From Diplodia intermedia (Eukaryota > Ascomycota > Dothideomycetes > Botryosphaeriales > Botryosphaeriaceae), in assembly GCA_021495925.1 (NCBI GenBank), contig JAKEKT010000018.1, positions 124,001 to 188,000 on the forward strand: 64,000 bases of DNA. The letters are read 5' to 3'. Below are positions 22,745 to 34,062 of the stretch, piece by piece; position 1 is the stretch's first letter; each line of letters begins with the position of its first letter. The notes beneath the pieces are model-generated. The model saw only the letters and a list, made by a program, of their open reading frames with translations. It was not told the origin of the DNA and did not search any database. The position numbers and the translations under genes were made by a program.

Positions 22745-25252
22745 TCACTCTAGCATGGCCTGCTTCCGCCGGCCACGTCCCAGAGTCGGCTTCTCAAATC
22801 CACAAGCCAAGCCTGTCGCCTCATCTCTTCTCATGCCGCCACAGCGTAACAGCCCACCACTCCCCTTCGGCAACCTCTTCAGTTCTCGCATCACCTTTGC
22901 GTAGTCTCCCAGGAACTCATGTCCCCGTACATCTCCCACAGTCCTCTCCACTTTCCCATGCCCAAGTGTAACACACCAATGCCCACCTACGTTCACTGCA
23001 TGCGCTTCCGGTCCATGCCCCCTCTCCAACAGCAGTGAATACACCTTCACTCCACGTCGCACCCGCGCATCCGCAACCATGGCTGGAAACACCCATTGTC
23101 TACTATGCGCATCCAACACAGGGTGCCAAGGCGTGATCAACAGTTCGCCGAGCTTGCACAGCGCGACGCTACTCAGCGACGTTTGAACAACGGCAGCGAC
23201 CCGGCGCGGTCCAGCCGGCGTGAGCACAGATGCCCCCCGCCGGACGAGGCCCACTGGGACGCGCCGGCCAGAAGAAAGGAGGATACGCGATGGCCCAGCG
23301 AAGCAGGGGTTGTGCGGGTTGTTGTAGGCAGCCATGGACACGTGCGAGCTGGTATATACCGTGCGAGTCGCGGCGTAGGATGGTGGCTCCCCGGGCGCTC
23401 CCAGCTTCTTCGCCTCTTCAGCTTCTGCCTGAGCTTGCTTCTTCACAACCTCCATGAGCCTGTCCCCAGCCTTGTCCCAGGAATCGCTCTGGGCTTCCTT
23501 GAATTTTCCGAAAAGAGCGTTGTTCCTGACGAACGTCTTGGGTCCCTGGTCTTTATCGTTGAGGCAAAGCTGGTTCCTGTAAGCGTGGAGGAGAGATGGG
23601 ACTATATACCCGTTAGCCTCGATTCTTCCGATCAGTGTGTTCACTCACGATAATGCATCCCCCACTTGTTGTAATATTCGGGTCGGAACAGGGCCTGGAA
23701 TACTTGGCCGGCGGGATCCCCAGTACTCGCACGCGCATCTTCGAGGCCGGAGCCGAGATCGCACAACAAGTCTTGAGTGTCGCTCCCTGCGCATGCGCTT
23801 GCTTTGATCCTCTGGATTAGCTCGTCAAGCCTGGTCAGGGCGTCGTCCAGCTCCGAAGTAGACATCTCTCTGTATTCTTCTTCGGCGTCTGGGCTGGAGA
23901 GCGAATCCAGAAACCCGCAGATCAGCGAACGGTGCAAATGAAACTTTGCTAAAGCTCGGTCAGGGTATGGTGCAACTTGTGAGGCTTCCATGACGGCATT
24001 CGCTTGCTGAAAGCCCATCCCTGGCCCAGTGTACTCAAGCGCTGCGGATATCTTGATCGGGTTGTGGTTGGACTTATCCTCTTTCTTCGGCCACGTAAGT
24101 AAAATCTCGCGTGTTTGGCCGTACTGGAGGCCGTAAAGAGAGAATTCCAAGGTGTCTCCACTTGATCTGCACAAAACTGCTCCCTTCAACGGCTCCGGCA
24201 TCTTTGAGCAGCCAGTGACGGTCATCCTCAAGCTCGCGGATGTGGTAAACGTCGCAAAGAGGTTCGCAATGGCGTGCGTGAAGATCGTCGCTGTATAAAT
24301 CAATTTGTGGGCTTTCCAGCGTTGACAATGACGGGCGAGACTGACCCATTAGAAATCCGTTGGGGATGAAGCCGAAATACCCTCCACCTACCTCGGCCAT
24401 TGCCTGCAGCAGCCCTGAGCGAAGACTATATCCGAAGCCGAAAGTGTGAAGTGAGGGTGTGACAGAACCGTCCCCCTTTGCAGCTTCTCGTGAGATCAGT
24501 TTGCGTAACGCTGGCACATAGCCTTCCGCTGGGGGCAGGACATTGGGTAGGCCATCCGTGAGCAAGTAGATGGCAGAAAGGGCTTGATCATCAGGCTCCC
24601 TCTTAGACTCTTCTCCTGCGTGTGATAGCATTTGATACCCTTTGCGGAGCCCCGCCCACAAATTCGTTGCCCCGTCGGCTCTCATGGCCAGGATTTTCGT
24701 CATGAGGGATTCACGAGCCTCGCAGGTCATGCAGGTGAGTTCTTGAAATATCTGCTCCAAGGTTAGCGTCTGCCCACGTCGGTAGGTATCACCAGCTCTA
24801 AGTACCTCAGCATCATATCCGAACGTGACGATACCAAGTCTATCCCGCTCATCCAAGTTCTCAATGACTGCAAGAGTTGCATTCTTGACCAAGTCCAGCA
24901 CCGAGTGGCGGTAGTTGGGCTCGTCTCCGGGTTGATCGTCAGTGCGAGCGCTGTTGTTTTGTTCCTCTGGGCACTCGACAAACGCTCTCATGCTTGATGA
25001 AACGTCAATCACCAAGACTATGTCGACCGGAAAGCGTTGTTTTTCGCCCAAGACCGCCGGGGGCTTCTTCGGTGACTGTACTGAGATGATCATTCCATCC
25101 TGACCCTGCAACCTGTGAATATCGAGCCCGACCGATGAAGGGTCAATCTTCTTTTCCGCTGTCGGTGCGTCATCGTCGATTATTTCCCAGTCTTTTTCAT
25201 CCGCGGATGAGCTTTCGTCGGTTGATCGGCGGGAAGTGGGGAGCGGGACCAT
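22745..25252 (-). CDS. VWA-Hint protein (von Willebrand A domain plus hedgehog/intein-type domain)
   Basis: Three exons (25252-24346, 24290-23649, 23601-22745) give 801 aa. The VWA domain covers about residues 75-275, with MIDAS residues DVSSS near 83 and LTDGLPN later. A beta-rich middle region and a helical segment follow (REMSTSELDDALTRLDELIQ, FQALFRPEYYNKWGMHY). The C-terminal Hint domain begins at Cys616 in NPCFAGPSRIL and continues through ITPWHPVLD to GGHWCVTLGHG. No signal peptide, so the protein is probably cytosolic. In this architecture the Hint domain may catalyse autoproteolysis, but that is not shown for fungal members. Junction phases: ATG G|CG (donor GTCAGT) and TAT C|TC (donor GTGAGT). 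The start is the first true ATG, MVPLPTS. Confidence 0.92.
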
Positions 25253-26709
25253 TGTCGACGAGACTGGATATAACAGGAAACAAGACACCGAAAAGATACC
25301 TGAGAACTTGAGCCGGTCAACGTTTCACAAGACGGAGGCCCTTATAACTAGCGACATGATTCGATGCAGGATAACATGGCACTGACGGTACGAGGCAGAT
25401 TCCGAAGGCAACAATGGCACACTGGTGTGGGGCTTGGTATCGCCCACATCTGCTGCGCCGCATCTAGTACACCGAATCTAATCAACGGCGATGGACAAGA
25501 GATGGCTGCGGGCCATTACTTTAGGCCGGATTGGATTAGCCCGTCGGCCTATCCGGTGGCCCCGAGGGGTGAAATCCGCAGCTGTGGCTGTGCCGACATC
25601 CTACATGACTCTTGCACGCCTGGGATCATCTGTACGGATAATAGTTGCTCACACCGCCAGGGCCGATCGTTACATGGCAGCCTAGTGAGGCTGAATTGCA
25701 CGAGAATGCATCCACTGAGGCCTGGCCTATGCTTCTCTGCCAAGAAAATGTCCACCAGTCGCTCGCTCCGGATCTTGAGACCTCTCAAAGCAGTTGTAAC
25801 ATGTTGGTGTGCGTAGTTGAAGACGGCGTCTGGATGTTCTTATGTGGGTTTGAATTAGAGTAGCGCGCCTAAAAAAAAAATATTGATTAAATACTGATCC
25901 TTTTGATAAGCTTGATAAAAGTGTATACGAGGTGCAAGATGCGAGCCAGGTCACCGTCGTCTGATCTCTTAACTATTACCCGGGGAGTTGTAAGAACAAG
26001 GCCACTTTCCACTGGGCAAAGATACCGTGCCATTCGTAACTGAAGGGCGGAAATGGTTGATCGGCTCCGAGAGCGCCACGGCCCGTAAGCATGACAGCAA
26101 CCACGCCACGAGCGCCACAAAACACACCTCTAGGAGACATGCTTGCGCCGTCACATTCTCCAAAAATAGGTCGGTAGCAATTTGGGATTGTTGTTTCTTC
26201 ATAGGCTGATCATGGGAGTCACCTGAGTCCGAAGTGGTGTGACCTGTTGAAGCGGGGAAATTGATGCTTTTTGAGGGCGACAACGACAACACCGCGAGAT
26301 GTGCCAGGCTCCCCGGGTATAGATAACTTGACAAAGGAAAACATGGCCGAGAGAAGAATTCCAGACATAGACCAGAACCCTCCAGTGCCAGGGAGGAAGT
26401 AGCGGTCTGATCACGTAACAAACGAAACGAAACAGATCCAAAAAAAAAAAATACAAAAACTTATCGATGGCAGGATACCTCTAGCATCCTACCAATCGCC
26501 ATCCGCTAGCATGCGTGCCATGGGGTATAAGAAACGAATAATAGCAAGACTCGAGCAGATCCAGCCGAGCTAGCGGTGCTTCGAGCACACTTTGAAACAA
26601 GATCAAACTTCGAGAGAGAGAGAGAGAGAGAAAAAAAAAAGAGGTCCGTAGAGCTGAGTCAGAACGCACACATAATCCCTTTGTTCCTATTCGTCAATAA
26701 TGCTCCCCA
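25253..26709. other. Intergenic with A-runs and a GA microsatellite
   Basis: A 1.46 kb space between two minus-strand genes. Poly-A runs lie near 25871-25880 and 26440-26451. Frames of up to 150 codons occur on both strands but lack motifs and consistent codon use, so none is called. Confidence 0.45.
26612..26640 (+). repeat. (GA)n microsatellite followed by A10
   Basis: About nine GA units run into ten A residues, roughly 70 bases past the stop of the Ras-association/PH gene, so probably in its 3' untranslated region. Confidence 0.9.
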
Positions 26710-29550
26710 CTACTCCCGAGCAATAATGGGTGCGTTGGGCTGATTTGTGGCAACACGGTCGAGCAAGCTCCCCGGTTGGAAACGGTTCCCTTCACTGAGG
26801 TCAATCATGGGGCCCTTCGCCTTGCTCCCATCCATAACACCATGGCCAAAAGGTGCAGCGGAAGCTGTAGGCCCGAAAGTCGTAGATGCAAGCAGGCCAC
26901 GTCCAGTGAAGCCCTCGGCGCCATTCTCTGGCACGTTGGCGTGGTTGTTGGCAATGTAGTTGATCTTCTGTCCGTGGGCCCGCTGACTCTTACTGCGATC
27001 GAGGCCGGAGGTGCTTGGGCGCGTCGCACTTGGATCACGGCGCGCGCGCCAGTCTTGGCTCGGCGGAATAGGAATGGGCACGTCAGGGCTCGTGGCAGCG
27101 TCAACTAGTCCACCACCACCCAGCTGGTCAGGACGGAATCCTTTCCCTTTCTTCGAAAACTGGGGAGGTTCCTGGTACTGCGGCGTCAGGTCCACAAGCG
27201 GCTTAGGCATTGCGCGACGGGTACTGGCGGTCCGTTTGATTTCACCGGATTCTCGGCCTCGGGTGGAGCGGACGGAACTCATGCGCTGCGGGCGGGCGCC
27301 ATCCAGGGAAGTCCGATTGCCTCTTGGGTGAACGGCATCGGCAGAGCTGAGGAGGGAAGGGCCCTCGTTGAATGGCCCCGAATTTTTCAGGTTCTTCTCG
27401 CGCTCCGCGACTTGCTTCTGGCGCTGAGAGTAAGCGCGGCCAAGGAGACCGCCGGCGGCGAAGGTACCATCCTCGTCCTCGGATGGGATTTGCTGGATCA
27501 AGGTGGTGGGCGATGTCACGTTGGAAATGCCGCCCGGGGACGCAAGATGACTCGGTGAGGTGAGCTGCGGGTGCTCGCGGGTGCGCATCGACGGGTTCCG
27601 CCCATGTAAGCCGCCGCCTTCAGCTAGCCGGGAATCATCATCAACCGGGGACCTTGCCGAGTTCGGTCCCGGCGCTGAGCCCGATGCATCGAATTGGCTC
27701 ATGTCGAGGAGCGGCCTGAACGAGCCCAGCTGGTAGTGCGAATCTATCGATGCGCTCGGCCGATGAACGGCCATGGATGGCAGCGAAGTTGGGTTGCCAG
27801 GGACCGGGCGAGCACTAGCCTGGGCGTGTTCAGCTGCCTTCGCCGCCTTCGCCTTCTTTTGGCCTTCACCCATGTAATTGACCAGGTACCAGCTCCTCCA
27901 CCCTTGGATCGCGCTGTAGAAGTCAGCAGCCACAGTCTTGTCGTTCGAGCTGAAGAAGTGCACGTATGTCGACGTCGACATGAACATGGTAGACTTTTGC
28001 TGGCTCTTGACTGCGAAGCAGTACTTCTTCGGCGGCTTCACTCTGCGAGACTTTGCCTCGGCACTTGGGCTGTAGATGTCAAAGTCGGACAGATGGCACA
28101 CGTTATTGACGTCTTTCCCGCCCTCGTTCTTCGCCACCAGCACTTGGCCGTCGTTCCTCAACGTGATGTACCTCTTCGACCACCGTCCAGGCTTCTGGGA
28201 ATACTGCATCCAACAAGAGTAGCCATCAGGCTTTTCCTCCAACGGCGGGACAGAGCTGGCCTTGAGTTCAGTATCGTTACCGCCAGTTGGCGAGTCCACC
28301 AGAATCAGCGTGTTCTGCATATCATCATCCCAGGAGTTAAGAACGTCACGGACATGCTCGTAGTTGCGCAACGGGCGCTGCACGCTGACTTTGGCGAAGA
28401 ACTCCAGGAGCACCGACGCCCTAGAATCGATGCCCTCGGACAATACATTCGCGGCGGTGCGAATGAGCTCTTGAGGAGTGGTGGTGGGCGTGACAGGGAG
28501 CAGGATTTTCTTCTTATTGCACTCGACCATGACGCGTCGGTCGCCTGTATTGACGGCAGACACGGGAGCGTCTATTCCAGGAACGACACCACCACCGCCA
28601 GCTTTGATGAAGGCGTCGCAATTTTTTTTGTCTTGATTACTGACTTGGCGCGGTTTGGGGGCGGGAATAAAGGGTAGGTCGGGCTGCTGGTCATCCTTGC
28701 GCCTGCGCAGCAGACCAGTCAGCCGGTCCTTTCTGCGGGACGAAGAAGGACTCTCAGGCGAGAGTGGGACTGGAGGAGCGTCTGACTCGGAGCCTGCGCC
28801 GGATGTCTTTGCGGTGCGCGGCCTATCCCGGTCCACAACGCGTGGTCTGTCGTCCTCTTCCTGGCGGGCCTGGGCAGCCTGGGCACGGGCAGCCTCTTGC
28901 CGTACCCTCAGGTCTTCGGCTCTCTTCTCCTGGTATTGGCGGATGCGCTCGGCGTTGCGCCGCTCGGTTTCCTCGGCCTCATGCTGGGCACGCTGCCTCT
29001 CGGCCTCCTCGATCTTGGCTCTCTTCTCGGCCTTCAGCTGAGCATTCATGCGGGCCTGCCGCTGGCTCTCGCCCTCCAGAAGCCGGCGGGCCTCCTCCCT
29101 CGCCCTCGTGGGAGAATCGGCCGCATTGTAGTCGGCGGCAGCCCCCGGGGCGCGCGCGGTCGAAGGGCGGCTTGTCTGATGATTCGGGGGTTGAGCGGGA
29201 TTGCTCGCGGCACGCACGCGGCGCTGCTCGCGAGCGGTCGTGGGGTCGACGGGTTGGGTGGGAGCACACTGGACCTGGGTGGGAAGCGGAGGAGCGGTGC
29301 GGTCGTGGGCGACAGGCGCAGTGGTTGTGGCGGGGCGCTGGCGGCGGTAGCGCGACATGCTACGGCTCACGGTGGCGGACGCGGACGCGGGGGCGGGCTG
29401 GGTGGGTTCTGGCGGCAGTGGAGGCATGGCGGGCAGATCATGCTGGTGTTGATGTTGCTGAGCGCGACGGACGGAGCGGTAGCGGGAGAGTTTGGGTTCC
29501 TGGTGGGAGCCAGCTGAGGCTGGGGCGGGCTGGGGTTCTGCAGCCGCCAT
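26710..29550 (-). CDS. Ras-association and PH domain adaptor with coiled coil
   Basis: One exon of 946 aa. The ATG at 29550 sits in CACCATGGC; the frame is open upstream without another ATG. Order: Pro/Ala/Gln-rich disordered N-terminus; a Glu/Arg/Ala-rich coiled coil about 150-235 (EEARRLLEGESQRQARMN); a Ser-rich linker; an RA-like ubiquitin fold about 337-420 (RRVMVECNKKKILLPVTPTT; LRNYEHVRDVLNSWDDD); a PH domain about 440-557 (DGYSCWMQYSQKPGRWSKRY; ending FYSAIQGWRSWYLVNYM); then a disordered Ser/Pro-rich tail. The RA-PH tandem resembles the MRL (Mig10/RIAM/lamellipodin) and Grb7 arrangement, which links Ras-family GTPases and membrane lipids to actin or polarity machinery. That role is inferred from architecture only. 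Confidence 0.88.
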   Translation of the reverse strand: MAAAEPQPAPASAGSHQEPKLSRYRSVRRAQQHQHQHDLPAMPPLPPEPTQPAPASASATVSRSMSRYRRQRPATTTAPVAHDRTAPPLPTQVQCAPTQPVDPTTAREQRRVRAASNPAQPPNHQTSRPSTARAPGAAADYNAADSPTRAREEARRLLEGESQRQARMNAQLKAEKRAKIEEAERQRAQHEAEETERRNAERIRQYQEKRAEDLRVRQEAARAQAAQARQEEDDRPRVVDRDRPRTAKTSGAGSESDAPPVPLSPESPSSSRRKDRLTGLLRRRKDDQQPDLPFIPAPKPRQVSNQDKKNCDAFIKAGGGGVVPGIDAPVSAVNTGDRRVMVECNKKKILLPVTPTTTPQELIRTAANVLSEGIDSRASVLLEFFAKVSVQRPLRNYEHVRDVLNSWDDDMQNTLILVDSPTGGNDTELKASSVPPLEEKPDGYSCWMQYSQKPGRWSKRYITLRNDGQVLVAKNEGGKDVNNVCHLSDFDIYSPSAEAKSRRVKPPKKYCFAVKSQQKSTMFMSTSTYVHFFSSNDKTVAADFYSAIQGWRSWYLVNYMGEGQKKAKAAKAAEHAQASARPVPGNPTSLPSMAVHRPSASIDSHYQLGSFRPLLDMSQFDASGSAPGPNSARSPVDDDSRLAEGGGLHGRNPSMRTREHPQLTSPSHLASPGGISNVTSPTTLIQQIPSEDEDGTFAAGGLLGRAYSQRQKQVAEREKNLKNSGPFNEGPSLLSSADAVHPRGNRTSLDGARPQRMSSVRSTRGRESGEIKRTASTRRAMPKPLVDLTPQYQEPPQFSKKGKGFRPDQLGGGGLVDAATSPDVPIPIPPSQDWRARRDPSATRPSTSGLDRSKSQRAHGQKINYIANNHANVPENGAEGFTGRGLLASTTFGPTASAAPFGHGVMDGSKAKGPMIDLSEGNRFQPGSLLDRVATNQPNAPIIARE

Positions 29551-30096
29551 GGTGACACGGGCAGGTTGTGCAGCTGCAAGGGAGGAGAGGCTCTGCCGTG
29601 CGGAAGATTGTGGAATGCGGGCCGGTGACGGCAAGAAGGGGCCAAGAATGGATCGGGGAAGGAGATCTCGCAGCTGGATCGGCCATCGCTAGCGCGTTTC
29701 GCGGGGGGAGGCAGGTGGTCACGCCGCGGGAGGGCGATGGATGGCTGGCATAAAAATAACCGTCTGGGCTGGCAGAAGGGGTCGTCTCCACCCGGCGCCC
29801 TAGACTCCGCGGTAAGGCTGACCCTAGGCGCGGTGGCAGCCGGGAGATTACGAGGGTTGCGTGCGCCCTCAACGCCTCCTGCCCACGAAGCATACGAGAC
29901 GCAGCAGCAGTTGCGGCCGCTTCTCACGCATCGTCGAGGCGCTGCAGAGCCTAGGCCGATCACTCGCCGCCAGCGCCGCTCCGCGCCCTCGCCTTAAAGA
30001 CGGCGGCTGCGAATCGCCCTGCCGCCCAGTCTTGCCCCCTCCGCTGCACCGCCATTGCACCCTGCCCCGTGTTCCCCCAAGCGCCGCACAATCACA
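29551..30096. other. Divergent promoter region shared by RA-PH and GT25 genes
   Basis: 546 bases separate the two divergent start codons. The sequence is GC-rich, with no recognised binding site. Confidence 0.45.
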
Positions 30097-31328
30097 ATGG
30101 AGCCCCGGTTTCAGCGCCTAGCCGCCGCGCTGGTTTTCCTCGTCGTGGCGCTCTCGCTGTGGTTCCACGCGCCTGCCGTCGTCCAGCCTCAAGCGAGCGC
30201 GAAGCCGCCGCCGCCCTTTTCCGCCGGCCTGAACTACACCCGCCTGCACCCTGCCAACTCCACTCTGGGCGTATGTCTCCCGCCCTGTCCGGGCCTTGTT
30301 GAGCCCCCGCTGACCCACTCGTCCGCAGTTCGGTGCCGTCCTTGCCGTTTCGCGCCACAACTCGCCGCGCCAAGAGTCCCTGTTCTTCGCGTCCAATCTG
30401 ACCGGCGTCGACATCATCGTCCCGCCTCAACCGCAATGGCCCGATGGCCGTCTTGACCAGCTCCGAGCGAAGCACGGCTCTCGCATTACCCGCGGCTCAG
30501 CGTTGGCTTGGCTGGGTCACCTGAACGCGTTGAAATGGTAACGTGGCTCTGGCTCGCCTGCAATTTCCACGCCTAATTTTGTGGCACAGGTTCCTCGACT
30601 CCGACCGAGAGACAGCGCTTATCATCGAGGACGATGTCGATTGGGACATCCACCTGCGTAGCGTTCAGGTCCCGCTTGCCTCGGAGAACCTGCGCAAGCT
30701 CCTGGCTTCCGACACCACCTACTGGGCTGGTTTGGACCAATGGGAAATCCTCTATCTCGGCCACTGTGGTGATTTCTTCGGCGCCAAGGAGCTTAACAGC
30801 CTTCAGCATCGCGTTTACCAGGATGACACCCTTCTTCCCCATCGGAGGATGCACTCGCACACCAATGACTTCCTGGAAAAGCTCGGCCTCGAAGAAGGCG
30901 AGCGCATGGTCCACCGCTCCAAGTCGCCGCTTTGCACCTTTGGCTACGCCGTCACCCGCGCCTCAGCCAGGCGCATCCTGACCAAGCTCGCAGCAAGGGA
31001 GCCTGACGGAGGCTGCGATGCTTTCGACGTGCGTATCCTGGAGGCCTGTAGAGACTTAGATTACAAGTGCTACACCGTCAACCCTGAACTTTTCCATCAT
31101 GTCGCGGTTCCCTCAGAGATTGAAAATGTCAATGCGGGAACAGACAGCAAAGGCCGCCTGCAACCTCAGAACCCGACCAGCGGCACGACCAACATCGCCT
31201 GTGGTGCAAGGTCTGCTTCATTCTTCACCAAAGACCCAGCCACCCTGGAATACCTGCGGAAAGAAGTGGGCGAAAAGGGGCACTGTCTCAGGGATCCCAT
31301 GGAACAGGACGCCGATAAGCCATTTTGA
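30097..31328 (+). CDS. Family 25 glycosyltransferase, type II membrane protein
   Basis: Three exons (30097-30270, 30329-30537, 30590-31328) give 373 aa. An N-terminal signal anchor (LAAALVFLVVALSLWF) follows a short basic head, as expected for a Golgi type II protein. The catalytic domain begins FGAVLAVSRHNSPRQESL and contains WLGHLNALKWFLDSDRE, formed across intron 2, then IIEDDVDWDIH, the GT25 acidic motif. Later, LCTFGYAVTRASARRIL and CDAFDVRILEAC fit the family. GT25 enzymes transfer galactose or related sugars; donor and acceptor are not known here. Phases: STLG|FGA and AAA TG|G TTC. It shares a divergent promoter with the RA-PH gene. Confidence 0.92.
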
Positions 31329-34062
31329 ATTCAGCAGAGATACCCGTTCATTTTCGCTTCTCTTCCTCGCGCTTGGATGTTACCGGCCATCCACTGACGT
31401 CTTGTGGAATATACTGGTGTTGAGTTGCACATATTTGGTTTGTATAGATGGTGGTTCTCGTCGAATCGTGGAGTTTGGGTGTCTTCAAAGAGTCTATTTT
31501 TGATCTGTATCTTCCCCTATTGGAGATTAAGGCACATATGGTTAGAGGCGTAAACTAAATAGCGCGACAGAAACGTTGTTCATACCTGCACGTACCTTTG
31601 TGCCTATTGATGTATTGCGTCGCGATAACTGTGTGCCTCACCTTGCGTGGCCTTCACAAGGCACAGAACTGCTGAGTGTTAGGTGGGTCAGGGGAGTGTT
31701 GCTCCTGTCTTTAACTGGGCGCCCGCTTCGTTGGCTTTTGCAGGCAACAAAGGAAGGCTGCGGTTCCGCAGGCCGCGCTATCCAGCATTGGCTGAAGGAT
31801 TTGTGGGACATGGATGCGAAAGGCTGGAAGAAGAATGAGCATCTCGAATCCTTCACTCGTAAGTTCCTAGCAAGCGACGGTTCCTGGCCCGTCTGGATGC
31901 TCCACTATACATGTCGGCTGTCAGGAGGTCCGCCCCACCTTGACTCTCGCCGTCCCGCCCACGGCCCCATCTGGGTACGTCACTGGAACCACATGGCCAA
32001 AGCGTGAGATTGAAATTTGCTCTTGGAATACGCGTAGGCGGGTGGGCTTACTCTCAACTTATGGTCTATTCCATTTCCTTTTTTGATGCGCGTTGCGTTC
32101 AAAACCGGCTCGATTTCCAAACCCAGCCTCGAGCTCTGGCACGGCTTCTTGACGCTTTTGAACACTTTCGGTCTCCTTCTGCAACCCTGTCCGTCGCAGT
32201 CAGCGCCATGCACAGTTGCTCGTAGTCAACCATCAGCATCCCAGCAGCAAGGCCGATCCCTGTCCAGCGGTCCCGGTTCTGAGCACGACCATGCCCCCAC
32301 GCCCCTGTGCTTCCTGGCACACTGACTGGGCCCCTACAGCTGAGTCTGCACAGTCCAAGTTGACTTGTGCTCCCCTCACTCCGAGTCTCCTCTGGTACAT
32401 ATCAAGATGACACAGGGATGTGTACCGATGCAGTTTGCTCGATCATCGATGTCGAGAAGCCGAGGCTCGAGCTCGAGGGGAGGGCCGCATTTCTCGGCTA
32501 ATTTGATAAGGAGCAATCTATAGGTAGGTAGGTATTTATTTGAGCGAATTAGTTGAAGATCAGGCCAGTCAGAAAAAGCACGTCGGAACTGGACATTCGG
32601 GTGATTGCTGCCGCTTGAGACCATCCAGCTAACCGCAATTCCATAAATCAACCGTGAGGGATTGAAGTAGGAGCTATTTGGAAAGGTGGCTAGTTCAGTG
32701 ATTTGTCACGGCGGAGTAGCGAAGATAGAGAGAATCAGCACCGGGGCGGAAGGTGTGTGAGAATAAATTGACTTGGCAGAGGCGACGGTGTGCGACGCGA
32801 GGGCGACGGGACGCATCACCGCCCCACTCGCCGGCCAATGAGAGGGCGACTTGAGCAACCGTCGATGCACGGGCCACGTAGGCGCCCAAAACAACACGGC
32901 CAAACCACCGACTCGGCCATCGCAGGCACCAATTTCTGACAGCAGCTGTTGCTCGGCATACTAACAGACTAGGTGCATGCTCGTGCGGGTTTCCAGAGAG
33001 CCCGACGGTCATCGAGCATGCTTACGACGCCGCATTTGACGGCTCGGAACTTACGGATGCCGCCTAGCGTCTTGGACGAGAACGGAGCCGCAGAGCAGCA
33101 CTTTCATCTCCGCGGCGTTGGTGACAGAAGAAAACGAAAGCAGCCACACGTCATGGTGTGGATGACAGAAGCCGGGGCATGTCGGCGGCGGCAAAGCCAA
33201 ACACCATTCCCTTCGTGCGCGGCCCTCGGCAGAGACGATGCTGCGACATGTTCATGCGGCGCAGGGAAAAGTTCCGCTGTCCCCGCTATCAGGCAATAAA
33301 AAAGATCGGCATCGGCTTATGTGGCAGGACTGCGGCGGAATGGCCTCCGTTGCAGCAGACGGGCTGGGAATAGCCAAGTGGGGCGCTGCTGGAGGTGTTC
33401 TGAAGCAAGGTCAGGCGGCGAACAGCCCCAGCGGCCGCGCCGTTAGCGGCTCACGCAGGGCAAGTGTTCCTCGGTCAGCCCCTGACCGGGATTGAGCGAT
33501 CCTCCGCACCACGATCTACGTGATGTGCGACGGGCTAAGCGGCATGGTGGGGGCGGCAACGCAGCCGTCGGCCCGAAAAGTGTGCCCTGGGCTCCGGAAC
33601 GGGAAGAGTCGAGTTCGGGTGGCTTGCCGGAAGATAGGCGTGGAGAGCGAGCAGATGTGGCGACGAGGCTGCTGGATTCCTTCCCGGAGGCCTCCACGTG
33701 CCCCTGCACGAATCCTACCGGCCGTTCAACGGTCCAAGTCGGTGCTTCGGGTCCGCCGATGCCACTTTGAGGCAGTTCCCTTCCAGAACAAGCAATTAGC
33801 ACGGCGGGCCTTGCGTTGGCGAGCGGGTGCAGAGTCAGTCTGCAGGCGACGACCCGAGCAGCCCACGATCTGCACCCAGCCGGCCTGTGACTGGCTGCAC
33901 CACCTCGATCGTGCAGAGGGAGCGAGTCGCGCAGCATAGTACAGTCTCCTGGCTGCTGCACGGTCGAACTGGGCGCCTGGTACGGTTGATATAGGCGTTG
34001 TGAGGACCCGCACGGAGCCGTACCTTCAATGATTGTACTTCCTCTCCCTCCCGCGGCCAACA
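31329..34062. other. Long interval with no supported gene
   Basis: 2.7 kb without a convincing coding model. Frames of 100-206 codons occur (for example 31576-32007 plus and 33443-34063 minus) but they start from non-ATG codons, lack motifs and are not extended by good introns. No transposon ends, rRNA or tRNA are seen. Confidence 0.45.

Noticed and set aside
25969..26421. 150-codon minus-strand frame in the VWA-Hint/RA-PH interval
   Set aside because: Non-conserved appearance and no start context. A possible membrane-like stretch is too weak to call.
31576..32007. 143-codon plus-strand frame
   Set aside because: Starts at TTG, has no recognisable domain and no good splice partners.
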